A stretch of DNA of 64,000 nucleotides, from positions 1 through 64,000 of the forward strand of contig CAVYYV010000007.1 in the NCBI GenBank assembly GCA_963772815.1, given 5' to 3'. The stretch is from DATFFO01 sp963772815. Its GTDB lineage: Bacteria > Actinomycetota > Acidimicrobiia > Spongiisociales > ZC4RG35. The notes beneath the pieces were generated by a model. The model was not told the origin of the DNA and ran no database searches. It was given only the letters and a program-made list of their open reading frames with translations. Positions within the stretch are counted from its first letter, which is position 1. Each line of letters begins with the position of its first letter. Position numbers and translations under genes: made by a program. Below, one piece after another: positions 52,036 through 62,427 of this stretch.

Positions 52036-52674
52036 ATGATGTGTCTGGGTTGTGGCCGATTGGGGCGAGTGCCTCTGTGTGCTCCGTGCCGTCGATCGCT
52101 CCGGGTCGCTCCCGAGCGGTTCCTGCCCGGTGTGGGAGTCGTGCGGGCCGGGTTCCTCCACCAGGGGGTAGCGCGCCATCTGGTGCACGTCCTCAAGTAT
52201 CGGGGTGTGGTGGCGGCGGCCCGCGTCCTGGCTGAAACCACGTCGCCCGAGCTGCAACAGGGTGCGGTCCTGGTGCCCGTGCCACGGGTCACCTGGCGTC
52301 GGGTCCGGTACGGCATCGATCCCGCCCTGGAACTGGCCGGAGCCGTGGCCGCGGTCACCGGGAGCCGGGTGCTGCGGCTGCTGGGGCCTCCACTCTGGGG
52401 CCGGCGCCGGGCCGGCCATGATCACGGAACCGCTCCCCGGTTTCGTCTCCGGTCCCCGTCCGAACCACCGGGGAGTCGTTCGCATGTGATCCTGGTCGAC
52501 GACGTCGTCACCACGGGTGCGACCCTCCAGTCGGCGGCCCGGACCGTGGGCGGTTGTGCCGGCGCTCTCACCGCTACTTCGGCCGGGCTCGGTCGGCGTA
52601 GCCTTTCGCCCATATCGGACCGGGCCACTAGATTCCCCGATCAGCAATCGCCGGAGGTGGGAATTTGGAGATAA
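52036..52674 (+). CDS. ComF-family phosphoribosyltransferase-like protein
   Basis: A 212-residue protein starting at ATG 52036 (another at 52039). The N-terminal zinc-ribbon region has CLGCGRLGRVPLCAPCRRSL, a double CxxC. The central KYRGVVAAARVLAET and VLVPVPRVTWRRVRYG, and the PRPP-binding loop HVILVDDVVTTGATLQSAA, are the ComF pattern. In competent bacteria ComF assists DNA uptake; its enzymatic substrate is unknown. No other com genes are in the window. The gene overlaps hpf by 10 bp, a common actinobacterial arrangement. Confidence 0.88.
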   Translation: MMCLGCGRLGRVPLCAPCRRSLRVAPERFLPGVGVVRAGFLHQGVARHLVHVLKYRGVVAAARVLAETTSPELQQGAVLVPVPRVTWRRVRYGIDPALELAGAVAAVTGSRVLRLLGPPLWGRRRAGHDHGTAPRFRLRSPSEPPGSRSHVILVDDVVTTGATLQSAARTVGGCAGALTATSAGLGRRSLSPISDRATRFPDQQSPEVGIWR

Positions 52675-53195
52675 CCGTCCACGGCCGCAGCGTCGACATC
52701 TCCGAACGGCAGCGCCAGGAAATAGAGAGCAAGGTAGAGCACGCCACTCGCGTCTTCGATCAGGCGGTCGACCGCGTGGATGTCGAACTGTCGGAGGCGT
52801 CCAACCCGCGACGAGCCGAGCACCGGGCCAGGGTGGAGTTGACCACCTCCGTGTCCGGCCACGTGCTTCGCATCGAGGCGGCCGCGGCGACCTTCGAGGC
52901 CGCTCTCGATGACGGCACAGACCGGCTGACCCGCCAGATACGAAGGCTGAAAGAGCGACTGATCGACCGCGGCCGCCGCAACGACGGCCCTCCTCCACCT
53001 CCCGAGAGGGTGGAGACGAATGAGATCGTCAGGGTCAAGCAATTCGTCATGAAGCCGATGACTACCGAAGAAGCAACCCTTCAGATGGAGATGCTCGGAC
53101 ACTCCTTTTTCTTCTTTCAAAATGCAGACACCGACCGACCAAGCGTGCTTTACCGACGTCGCGACGGCAACCTGGGCCTGATCGAGCCATCGTGA
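52665..53195 (+). CDS. hpf: Long-form ribosome hibernation-promoting factor
   Basis: A TTG start at 52665 has GGAGG seven bases upstream. The 176-residue protein has an N-terminal RaiA/S30AE domain (EITVHGRSVDISERQRQEIESKVEHATRVF, LTRQIRRLKERLIDRGRR) and a C-terminal dimerisation domain (VRVKQFVMKPMTTEEATLQMEMLGHSFFFFQNADTDR). The long form joins two 70S ribosomes into 100S dimers in stationary phase. Its position before secA, separated only by a response regulator, is conserved in actinobacteria. The stop overlaps the next gene's GTG. Confidence 0.93.
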   Translation: MEITVHGRSVDISERQRQEIESKVEHATRVFDQAVDRVDVELSEASNPRRAEHRARVELTTSVSGHVLRIEAAAATFEAALDDGTDRLTRQIRRLKERLIDRGRRNDGPPPPPERVETNEIVRVKQFVMKPMTTEEATLQMEMLGHSFFFFQNADTDRPSVLYRRRDGNLGLIEPS

Positions 53196-53857
53196 CCCAG
53201 AGCCCATCAGGCAGCCGAGTCCTCATCGTTGACGACGCAGAGCTGTTCCGCGCCGCCTTGGCGGCGGCGGTGAAGGAGGCGGGTTTCGAAGTGGTGGCGA
53301 CGGCGGCGGATGCCATGACCGCCATGACCCTGGCCAAGGAGTACCAGCCGGAATTGATCCTGCTGGACGTGCTCATGCCCGGCATGTCGGGGCTGGAGGT
53401 CGTGGCCACGATCAGCTCAGACGTCCCCAACGCGGCCGTCGTGTTGCTCACATCATCGGAATCGGTGGAGGACCTTCTGGCGGGGATCAAGGCAGGGGCC
53501 CGCGGGTACCTGACCAAGGACACCCCTCTCGAAGATCTTGTCTCGGCCCTACACGAGATCGAGCGGGGGGGCGCCATCACATCTCCTGCCATGGGGGCCA
53601 AGCTGTTCGGAATAGTGGCCCGCCTCCTGCGCAATCGCGAGATAGCCGCCACTCGCCAGCCCAGCCTGACGGGACGAGAGATAGAGATCTTGAGCGAGGT
53701 CGCCGAGGGCCTGACCTCGAGGGAGATTGCCGACAAGCTGTTCATCTCCGAGAACACGGTCAAGAACCATGTGCGCAACGTCCTCGAGAAGACGGGGCTC
53801 ACGTCCCGCCACGACGCGGTTCGCTACACGATTCGCGAGGGTCTGATCGACGGCTGA
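53192..53857 (+). CDS. NarL/FixJ-family response regulator
   Basis: A 221-residue protein. The receiver domain has VLIVDDAELFR (acidic pair), phosphoacceptor Asp in LILLDVLMPGMSGLE, the conserved Ser/Thr in LLTSSES and Lys in GYLTKDTPLEDL. A C-terminal LuxR-type helix-turn-helix follows: LTGREIEILSEVAEGLTSREIADKLFISENTVKNHVRNVLEKTG. No sensor kinase is adjacent, so it is orphan here. Its coupling to hpf (GTGA overlap) suggests a link with growth-rate or starvation signals; that is inference. Confidence 0.9.
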   Translation: MTQSPSGSRVLIVDDAELFRAALAAAVKEAGFEVVATAADAMTAMTLAKEYQPELILLDVLMPGMSGLEVVATISSDVPNAAVVLLTSSESVEDLLAGIKAGARGYLTKDTPLEDLVSALHEIERGGAITSPAMGAKLFGIVARLLRNREIAATRQPSLTGREIEILSEVAEGLTSREIADKLFISENTVKNHVRNVLEKTGLTSRHDAVRYTIREGLIDG

Positions 53858-53904
53858 CCCGCCCTGGTCCGTAGGCGGGTCTCTGGCAAAACGGCCGGGA
53901 CCGG

Positions 53905-53910
53905 TACAAT
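53905..53910 (+). promoter_or_regulatory. Putative -10 element of secA, leaderless type
   Basis: TACAAT lies seven bases before ATG 53918. CTGGCA, a weak -35 match, lies 16 bases upstream. The short TGAGGCA before the ATG could still serve as a ribosome-binding site. Confidence 0.45.
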
Positions 53911-53917
53911 TGAGGCA

Positions 53918-56570
<2,653 letters not shown>

Positions 56571-56578
56571 GGCGCCGT

Positions 56579-56584
56579 TAGCCT
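56579..56584 (+). promoter_or_regulatory. Putative -10 element of prfB
   Basis: TAGCCT lies ten bases before ATG 56595, just after the secA stop. No ribosome-binding site is evident. Confidence 0.35.
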
Positions 56585-56594
56585 CCGCACCACC

Positions 56595-57716
56595 ATGGTC
56601 GATACCCCCGACACCGTTCCCGCACCCGACGAGTTGCGGGAGCGCCTCATAGCGGCGCGCGGATTTCTCGATCTGGACAACAAAGCCATCGAGCTCGAGG
56701 ATCTGCGCCACCAGGCGGCCTCGCCCGATCTGTGGGACGACCCCGAACGCGCCCGGGCCGTCTCCCAACGGCTTGCCCGCTATGAGGGGCTGTTCGAGAC
56801 GGTTACCAGGCTGGGAGAGGCTATCGACGACGCCGAGGTGCTGGGCGAGTTGGCTGCGGAGGCCGAGGACGAGAAGAACCGTCGCGAGGCCGACGAAGAG
56901 CTGCGCCAGGTTGAGAAGGAACTGGGCGATCTGGAGTTGGAATCGCTGTTCTTCGACGAATACGACGAACAGAACGCCATCCTCACCGTCCACGCCGGGG
57001 CCGGGGGAGTGGACGCCCAGGATTGGGCGGAGATGATGGTGCGAATGTACGAGCGGTTCCTGTCCGAGCAGGGGATGTCGGTCAGAGTGGAAGACTGGAG
57101 TGAGGGCGACGAGGCGGGCATCAAGTCGGCCACCCTCACGGTCCGGGGGGACCGCGCCTACGGAAAGCTGGAGTCCGAGCGCGGGGTACACCGGTTGGTC
57201 CGGATCAGCCCCTTCGATGCCAATGCTCGCCGCCAGACGTCCTTCGCCGCCGTCGATGTGATTCCCGAGCTGGACGAGTCGTCCACCGACGTCGAGATCC
57301 GTGATGAGGACCTTCGCATAGACACCTACCGCAGCCAGGGGGCGGGCGGCCAGCACGTCAACAAGACCGACTCGGCCGTCCGGATCACCCATTTGCCGAC
57401 CGGACTGGTCGTCCAGTGCCAGAACGAACGCTCCCAGCTTCAGAACAAGAATCGGGCCATGGCCATGCTGAAGGCGCGGCTGGCAGAGCGGGCCCGGCGC
57501 GAGCATCGTGAGCATCTCGACTCGATCCGCGGCGAGCAGGGTGACGCAGGCTGGGGTCACCAGATCCGCTCATACGTCCTCCAGCCCTATCAGATGGTCA
57601 AGGATCTGCGCACCAACGTCGAGGTCGGCAACGTCCAGGGGGTGCTGGACGGCGATCTGATGCCTTTCGTCGAGGCCTACCTGAGGTGGCGCCGGGCGGG
57701 TCACGAACAGCGTTGA
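56595..57716 (+). CDS. prfB: Peptide chain release factor 2
   Basis: A 373-residue class I release factor from ATG 56595. The codon-recognition tripeptide is SPF in VRISPFDAN, diagnostic for RF2 (UGA and UAA), and the catalytic GGQ sits in RSQGAGGQHVNKTDSAVRI. The N-terminal helical domain is complete. The gene reads through in one frame, so the programmed +1 frameshift known in many bacteria is absent. Its place between secA and ftsE is conserved in actinobacteria. Confidence 0.95.
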   Translation: MVDTPDTVPAPDELRERLIAARGFLDLDNKAIELEDLRHQAASPDLWDDPERARAVSQRLARYEGLFETVTRLGEAIDDAEVLGELAAEAEDEKNRREADEELRQVEKELGDLELESLFFDEYDEQNAILTVHAGAGGVDAQDWAEMMVRMYERFLSEQGMSVRVEDWSEGDEAGIKSATLTVRGDRAYGKLESERGVHRLVRISPFDANARRQTSFAAVDVIPELDESSTDVEIRDEDLRIDTYRSQGAGGQHVNKTDSAVRITHLPTGLVVQCQNERSQLQNKNRAMAMLKARLAERARREHREHLDSIRGEQGDAGWGHQIRSYVLQPYQMVKDLRTNVEVGNVQGVLDGDLMPFVEAYLRWRRAGHEQR

Positions 57717-57869
57717 CCCATCGGCACCTGTCGGTGCGGGTGACGTCTTGGGACGCATCCCTCCGTTACCCTGGGGCCCTTCACCGATGGGGTATTGCGA
57801 TGAACGCCTAGTAGCGTTTGGTAATCCCCGAGCGTGCAGCAGTTGTCTGGCACACTGAGGCTTTCTGCA

Positions 57870-58562
57870 ATGATCCGACTCCAGGACGTAACAAAGGTCT
57901 ATGAGGGGGGCACCGTCGCCGTGCGTGACGTGACCCTCGAGATACCAAAGAGTGAGTTCGTCTTCCTCGTCGGCCCCTCGGGGTCAGGGAAATCGACTCT
58001 GATTCGCCTGATGCTGCGCGAGGAGCCGGTCACCCGGGGGACGATCTTCGTGGCCGGCAAGGACATCACCGCCCTGCCCAATTGGAAGGTCCCTTTCCTC
58101 CGTCGTTCGATCGGCACCGTGTTCCAGGATTTCAAGCTCCTGCCCAGCAAGACGGTGGCCGAGAACGTGGCCTTCGCCTTGGAGGTGCTGGGACGCCCAA
58201 GCTCGGTCATTGGCCCCCAGGTCTCCCAGGTCCTCGACCTCGTCGGCCTGGCCGACAAGCACGAGCGCTACCCACGTCAGCTTTCCGGCGGGGAGCAGCA
58301 GCGGGTCTCGGTGGCCCGGGCATTCGTGAACCGGCCGCCGATCATGTTGTGCGACGAGCCGACCGGGAATCTCGATCCCGCTACTTCGGTGGGGATCATG
58401 AAACTTCTGGATCGCATCAACCGCACCGGGACCACGGTTGTCATGGCTACCCACGACCACGCCATCGTCGACGCCATGCAGCGCCGTGTGGTTCAGCTCT
58501 CAGACGGCATGGTCATTCGCGACGAGGTGTCTGGTCGCTACGAGACGGCAGTCGAGCAATGA
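57870..58562 (+). CDS. ftsE: Cell division ATP-binding protein FtsE
   Basis: A 230-residue ABC ATPase from ATG 57870. Walker A is VGPSGSGKSTL, the Q-loop FQDFKLLP, signature LSGGEQQRVSVARA, Walker B IMLCDEPTGNLDP and the switch His in ATHDH. FtsE drives FtsX to activate peptidoglycan hydrolases at division. The ATG is preceded by GAGG. Its stop overlaps the ftsX start (ATGA). An in-frame start at 57834 would add 12 residues but has no clear ribosome-binding site. Confidence 0.95.
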   Translation: MIRLQDVTKVYEGGTVAVRDVTLEIPKSEFVFLVGPSGSGKSTLIRLMLREEPVTRGTIFVAGKDITALPNWKVPFLRRSIGTVFQDFKLLPSKTVAENVAFALEVLGRPSSVIGPQVSQVLDLVGLADKHERYPRQLSGGEQQRVSVARAFVNRPPIMLCDEPTGNLDPATSVGIMKLLDRINRTGTTVVMATHDHAIVDAMQRRVVQLSDGMVIRDEVSGRYETAVEQ

Positions 58563-59500
58563 GCCGGGTCAGTTTCCTGGTCAAGGAAGCTCTGGTGAGC
58601 TTGCGCCGCAATGCCCTGGTGGTGGCGGGGGCCGTCCTGGCCGTATTCATATCCTTGAGCCTGGCCTTCGCCGCTCTCGCCTTCAACGAATTGGCGCGGG
58701 CCAATGTGGTGAAGTGGCAGGAAGGTGTGCACATCATCGCCTGGCTCAACGACGCCGGCCGGGATGGGGTGGCCGCCGACGCCCATCAGAAGCTCCTCCA
58801 GGAGGTGAGGACGTGGGACGAGGTGCAGAACGCCAACTACGTCGACAAGACGCAGGCGTACGCCGAGTACCAGCGCATCTTTGCCAACGACCCCGACATG
58901 CTGGAGATCCTCGACAATCCCACCGTGCTCCCGGCTTCGATCCGGATCGAGCTCAAAGATATCAACCAGTACCAGACGGTGTCCTTCCGCCTCCAGCAGC
59001 AGCCACAAGTGGTGCTCAAGGTGTCGTCGGCGGCAGCTGAGATCGAACAGATCTCGGCGCTCTCCCGCGTGGTCCGCTTCCTCGGTATCGGGATGTCGAT
59101 CGTTTTGGGGGCCTCGGCCGTCATTCTCATCGCCAACACGATCCGGCTGGCGATCTACGCTCGCCGGGACGAGGTGTCGATCATGAAGCTGGTGGGAGCT
59201 TCCAACTGGTTCATCCGTATCCCCTTCCTGCTCGAGGGCCTGATCGAGGGCCTGGTCGGAGCGGGACTGGCTGTGTTCACAGTCTGGGTGGCGGCTCGCG
59301 CCCTGGCCGGGGCGGCAGTCGGCATCCGATTGTTCAATTTCCATATCGCAGGTTCATTCTTCGTGCGCTGGGGAGTGATTTTCCTGTTGTTCGGGGCGGC
59401 CGCTGGAGTGCTCGGGAGCTTGGTAGGCCTGAGTCGCTACCTCCGCGAAGCCGATGGAGGGCGCCCCGCCGGAGCGAGGCGGGCGCTCGAGCCGGTGTGA
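58559..59500 (+). CDS. ftsX: Cell division protein FtsX
   Basis: A 313-residue membrane protein with four helices and a large extracytoplasmic loop (about residues 50-175) between helices 1 and 2. SFLVKEALVSLRRNALVVAGAVLAVFISL opens it, and ARRDEVSIMKLVGASNWFIRIPFLLEGLIEGL is the conserved FtsX/MacB segment before the last helices. The loop is where actinobacterial FtsX contacts its hydrolase. It overlaps ftsE by four bases and the following M23 hydrolase gene by four bases (GTGA), a strong sign that the three form one unit. Confidence 0.94.
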   Translation: MSRVSFLVKEALVSLRRNALVVAGAVLAVFISLSLAFAALAFNELARANVVKWQEGVHIIAWLNDAGRDGVAADAHQKLLQEVRTWDEVQNANYVDKTQAYAEYQRIFANDPDMLEILDNPTVLPASIRIELKDINQYQTVSFRLQQQPQVVLKVSSAAAEIEQISALSRVVRFLGIGMSIVLGASAVILIANTIRLAIYARRDEVSIMKLVGASNWFIRIPFLLEGLIEGLVGAGLAVFTVWVAARALAGAAVGIRLFNFHIAGSFFVRWGVIFLLFGAAAGVLGSLVGLSRYLREADGGRPAGARRALEPV

Positions 59501-60687
59501 ACATGCGCCGGGCCGTCGTGTTCGCCCTCCTACTGGCCTTGAGCGCCACGTTCTCGATTAGGGCGAGCGGGTCGAGCGAGTCGGACCTCCAGGACGTAAG
59601 AAATCAGATCGACAACCTCGACGCCCAGATCAAAGCGGCCAAGTCCGACAAGACCGAGGCTGCGGTGGCAGTGGCCGCGGCCAAGAAGAAGCTGGACGAC
59701 TTTGCGGGCAAGGTGCTCGAGGCTCAGGGCGTGCTCGACTCGATCAGGGCCGACATCGGCCGGGAGCAGGACGAGCTGGACAACGTCACGGCCCAGCTAG
59801 ATCGGTTCCAATCGGCCTTGGCCGCCACCCGACTCAAGGTGGCAGACACGAAGGACAAGCTCTCGTCCCAGGTGGTGGAGCTGTACATCAATGCTTCGAC
59901 GGCCGGGCTTCGACTGTTCGGTTTCAAGGACGCTACCGAGGCGGCGATCGGATACGCCTATATGGATGGAGCCATGGGCGACAGCGCCAGCCTTCTGGAC
60001 CAACTCGACATCCTCGAGAACGAGGAGGACCGCCAGACGTTGATCCTCGACCAGCAGAAGGAGAAGCAGCGTTCCCTCCTCGTCGACCTGGACCAGAAGC
60101 GTCGGACCCAAGAGGACGAGGTCACCCGTCTGGACGGGCTCAAGGACGAGGCCGCTCAGGCCGCGGCACAGGCCCTGGCCCTGGTGGACAAGATCAACAC
60201 CCAGATCCAGGACTTCGAGGAGCACAAGGAGGGTCTCGAGGCCGACGCTGCAGCCCTGGAGAAGGAGCTGGCTGCACGACCCGTCACCGGTGAGTTGCCG
60301 GCCGGCAAACTCATGCGGCCGGTCCCGGGCAGGGTCACGTCGGGATTCGGCTACCGCATCCATCCCATCTTCGGAACCAAGAAGCTCCACACCGGTTGGG
60401 ACATGCAAGCTTCCTACGGGGATCCGATCCGCGCTGCGGCTGACGGCGTCGTGGTGTCGGCCGGGCCTCGGGGTGGGTACGGGAACGCGGTCGTGCTCGA
60501 TCACGGGGGAGGCATGGCCACGCTCTACGCCCATCAGTCGAAAGTGGCGGTTTCGTCCGGCCAGCACGTCTCGCAGGGCCAGGTGATCGGGTACGTTGGG
60601 TGCACCGGCTATTGCACCGGACCTCACCTTCACTTCGAGGTACGTATCAATGGCCGTCCCGTGGACCCGACTCCCTACATGGGCTGA
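59497..60687 (+). CDS. Secreted coiled-coil M23 peptidase, probable FtsEX-controlled hydrolase
   Basis: From the GTG at 59497 (ATG 59503 is an alternative) the protein has 396 residues. A signal peptide (RAVVFALLLALSATFSI) is followed by a long coiled coil (about 25-265: IDNLDAQIKAAKSDKTEAA, QEDEVTRLDGLKDEAAQAAAQ). An M23/LytM domain ends it, with zinc-binding HTGWDMQ, LYAHQSK and PHLHFEVRING. All three metal-ligand motifs are intact, unlike E. coli EnvC, which has a degenerate catalytic site and only activates amidases. It probably cuts peptidoglycan cross-bridges itself under FtsEX control. It overlaps ftsX by four bases. Confidence 0.9.
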   Translation: MNMRRAVVFALLLALSATFSIRASGSSESDLQDVRNQIDNLDAQIKAAKSDKTEAAVAVAAAKKKLDDFAGKVLEAQGVLDSIRADIGREQDELDNVTAQLDRFQSALAATRLKVADTKDKLSSQVVELYINASTAGLRLFGFKDATEAAIGYAYMDGAMGDSASLLDQLDILENEEDRQTLILDQQKEKQRSLLVDLDQKRRTQEDEVTRLDGLKDEAAQAAAQALALVDKINTQIQDFEEHKEGLEADAAALEKELAARPVTGELPAGKLMRPVPGRVTSGFGYRIHPIFGTKKLHTGWDMQASYGDPIRAAADGVVVSAGPRGGYGNAVVLDHGGGMATLYAHQSKVAVSSGQHVSQGQVIGYVGCTGYCTGPHLHFEVRINGRPVDPTPYMG

Positions 60688-60691
60688 TGTG

Positions 60692-61147
60692 ATGGCAGAT
60701 ATCAAAGTGATCGCCACCAACCGGCGCGCGCGCTACGACTACGACATCCAGGACGACTTCGAAGCAGGCCTGGTCCTGACCGGCTCGGAGGTGAAATCAT
60801 TGCGTGCGGGCAAGGCCAACCTGAAGGACAGTTTCGGTCATCTTCGCGATGGCGAGGTGTGGCTGGTCGGCGCCTACATAGGGCCGTACTCGTTTGCCCG
60901 TGAGGGCGGTCACGACCCCGAACGGTCCCGCAAGCTGCTTCTGCACCGGCACCAGATCGATCGCATTGCCGGTCAGTTGGCGGAGAAGGGATTGAGCCTG
61001 GTTCCGATGCGGCTCTATTTCAAGGACGGCCGGGCCAAGGTTCAGATGGGCCTGGGCAAGGGCAAACGGAGGATCGACAAGAGAGCCGATTTGCGCCGCA
61101 AGGAGCACGAGCGGGAGATGCAGCGGGCCACCCGTCGGATTCGCTAG
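60692..61147 (+). CDS. smpB: SsrA-binding protein SmpB
   Basis: A 151-residue protein from ATG 60692 (GTG 60689 is possible). IKVIATNRRARYDYDIQDDFEAGLVLTGSEVKSLRAGKANLKDSF is the conserved SmpB core, and KGKRRIDKRADLRRKEHEREM is the basic C-terminal tail that enters the decoding site. It delivers tmRNA to stalled ribosomes. The ssrA gene lies 840 bp downstream on the same strand, with one minus-strand gene between. Confidence 0.95.
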   Translation: MADIKVIATNRRARYDYDIQDDFEAGLVLTGSEVKSLRAGKANLKDSFGHLRDGEVWLVGAYIGPYSFAREGGHDPERSRKLLLHRHQIDRIAGQLAEKGLSLVPMRLYFKDGRAKVQMGLGKGKRRIDKRADLRRKEHEREMQRATRRIR

Positions 61148-61162
61148 CGCTTCGGGCCGGCC

Positions 61163-61199
61163 GCCGGGCGAGGTCGAGGTGAGACCGACCTCACCCGGC
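61163..61199. terminator. Hairpin between convergent smpB and the His-rich gene
   Basis: GCCGGGCGAGGTC (61163-61175) pairs with GACCTCACCCGGC (61187-61199), 13 positions with one C-A mismatch, around an 11-base loop. No T-run follows. Its place between two convergent genes suggests bidirectional termination. Confidence 0.6.
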
Positions 61200-61208
61200 T
61201 ACGGCCGA

Positions 61209-61868
61209 TCAGTGATTCGGGTTGTGAGCGGCGGACTGGCCGTGCGAGTGCTGGGACTGGCCGTGGACCTCGTCCGACTTCCCGTGCGAGTCCTCGGACT
61301 TACCGTGTGACTCGTCGGACTTGCCGTGGTTGTCGGGCTTCCCGCAGGTGGTTTCGGTCGCGGTGAACGACGCGGTCCCCGTGACCGTGGTCGGAACGGG
61401 CGGCGCGGTGGTGGTGGTCGTCTCCGAGACCTTGACCTGCTGGTCACCCTTGCCGTAGTCACTGTGGGCGATGATCCGGATCATGCAGCCCCGCGACCCG
61501 GTGTAGCCGGAGTCTTTCAGCGCCTGGACGAAGTTCGATACCACGGTGCCGTGATTGACCTGGCCATTGGGCCCGGTGACGTCGGTGACATTGAAGGTGC
61601 AGCCTTCCAGCCCAGCCACCGTCACAGCCCCGGTGGGATCGATCGTGTAGTCGTAGGTGGCAGTCGAGTCGACATCGTTGCAGGCGTCAGTCGAGTCCGC
61701 GCTCGCATCCATCACCGTGGCCCAGAACAGCTGCATGGACTCGGCGTCGTAGCTGTGTATAAGGGCCCGATCGGCCGAATCCATGGTGGACGGGCTCTGA
61801 GCCAAAGCCGGAACCGCCAACAATACTGCTGCGACTATCGCCGCAGCCGTCGTCACCTTTGCTCGCAT
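61209..61868 (-). CDS. Secreted hypothetical protein with His-rich heptad repeats
   Basis: The ATG at 61868 (MRAKVTTAAAIVAAVLLAVPALAQ) begins with a classical signal peptide and gives 219 residues. The globular part (about 25-150) has four Cys (residues ACND, GCTF, RGCM, TTCG) that may form disulfides. A Thr/Pro linker follows. The C-terminus holds about five 7-residue units HGKSDES-like (HGKSEDS, HGKSDEV, HGQSQHS), encoded by 21-bp repeats, and then a His-rich tail. Repeated His suggests metal binding outside the cell. I do not recognise the family. The gene is divergent from ssrA and convergent with smpB. Confidence 0.65.
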   Translation of the reverse strand: MRAKVTTAAAIVAAVLLAVPALAQSPSTMDSADRALIHSYDAESMQLFWATVMDASADSTDACNDVDSTATYDYTIDPTGAVTVAGLEGCTFNVTDVTGPNGQVNHGTVVSNFVQALKDSGYTGSRGCMIRIIAHSDYGKGDQQVKVSETTTTTAPPVPTTVTGTASFTATETTCGKPDNHGKSDESHGKSEDSHGKSDEVHGQSQHSHGQSAAHNPNH

Positions 61869-61960
61869 GTCTATCCCTACTCCCTGGGCTCTTGCTTGCG
61901 TATAGGAAGTCGCCCCACGGCAGGTTGCGTTACCGTCTTTCTGGGAATGGCCGGCGCCGG

Positions 61961-61966
61961 TACACT
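61961..61966 (+). promoter_or_regulatory. Putative -10 element of ssrA
   Basis: TACACT lies 17 bases before the mature 5' end of tmRNA at 61984. No strong -35 is seen. Confidence 0.4.
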
Positions 61967-61983
61967 GTTCAGACAAACACCTA

Positions 61984-62342
61984 GGGGGTGAACTGGATTC
62001 GACGTTGAGTGATGAAGCGTCGGAAGCGAGCCGGGGACTCCGGATGCCCCGTTATCAAGCCGGAACAAGCAACAAGTGCCGAAGACAACTTCGCACTGGC
62101 TGCCTGATTAACACTCAGTAACAGCCCGTCCGCCCGGTGGGTTCCCGCCCCGTCGGTGTCGGGCGTCGTTCAGCGGGATGCATCCGCCGGGGTCCGGGAC
62201 CGGCGGGTAAAGATGAGTCCGGATAGGTGAGTGAGGTCAGCGCCATCAGCTCCTCACCCTACCGAAAGCTCGCTGATGGCTGCGCTCGGAGATGCCGGCG
62301 CCGATGGCTCAGCGGACCGGGGTTCGACTCCCCGCACCTCCA
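61984..62342 (+). ncRNA. ssrA: Transfer-messenger RNA
   Basis: The 5' end GGGGGTGAACTGGATTCGAC is the canonical tmRNA opening. GGGGGTG (61984-61990) pairs with CACCTCC (62335-62341) in the acceptor stem with one G-U pair. The T-arm GGTTCGACTCCCC precedes it, and A62342 is the discriminator. The genomic bases after it are CCG, so the terminal CCA must be added. The tag frame starts at GCA 62069 and ends at TGA 62105-62107, encoding ATSAEDNFALAA; the final ALAA is the usual protease signal. With SmpB it rescues stalled ribosomes. Confidence 0.95.
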
Positions 62343-62386
62343 CCGACACCAGCTAACGAAAATAGGCTGGTGAACCAGACGAAATG

Positions 62387-62427
62387 CCCGCCTCGGCGGC
62401 CCCTAGGGCCGTTGGGGCGGGTTTGTC
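62387..62427 (+). terminator. Strong intrinsic terminator of ssrA
   Basis: CCCGCC (62387-62392) to GGCGGG (62416-62421) closes a 16-bp stem with a few G-U pairs around the loop CTA, followed by TTTGTC. A smaller hairpin (CACCAGC at 62347 with GCTGGTG at 62366) lies between tmRNA and this element. Confidence 0.85.

Noticed and set aside
56595..57716. Programmed frameshift in prfB
   Set aside because: The gene is open in one frame through the region where the in-frame UGA usually sits.
62300..62345. Separate tRNA gene
   Set aside because: The T-arm and acceptor end belong to the tmRNA tRNA-like domain, which pairs with the 5' end at 61984.
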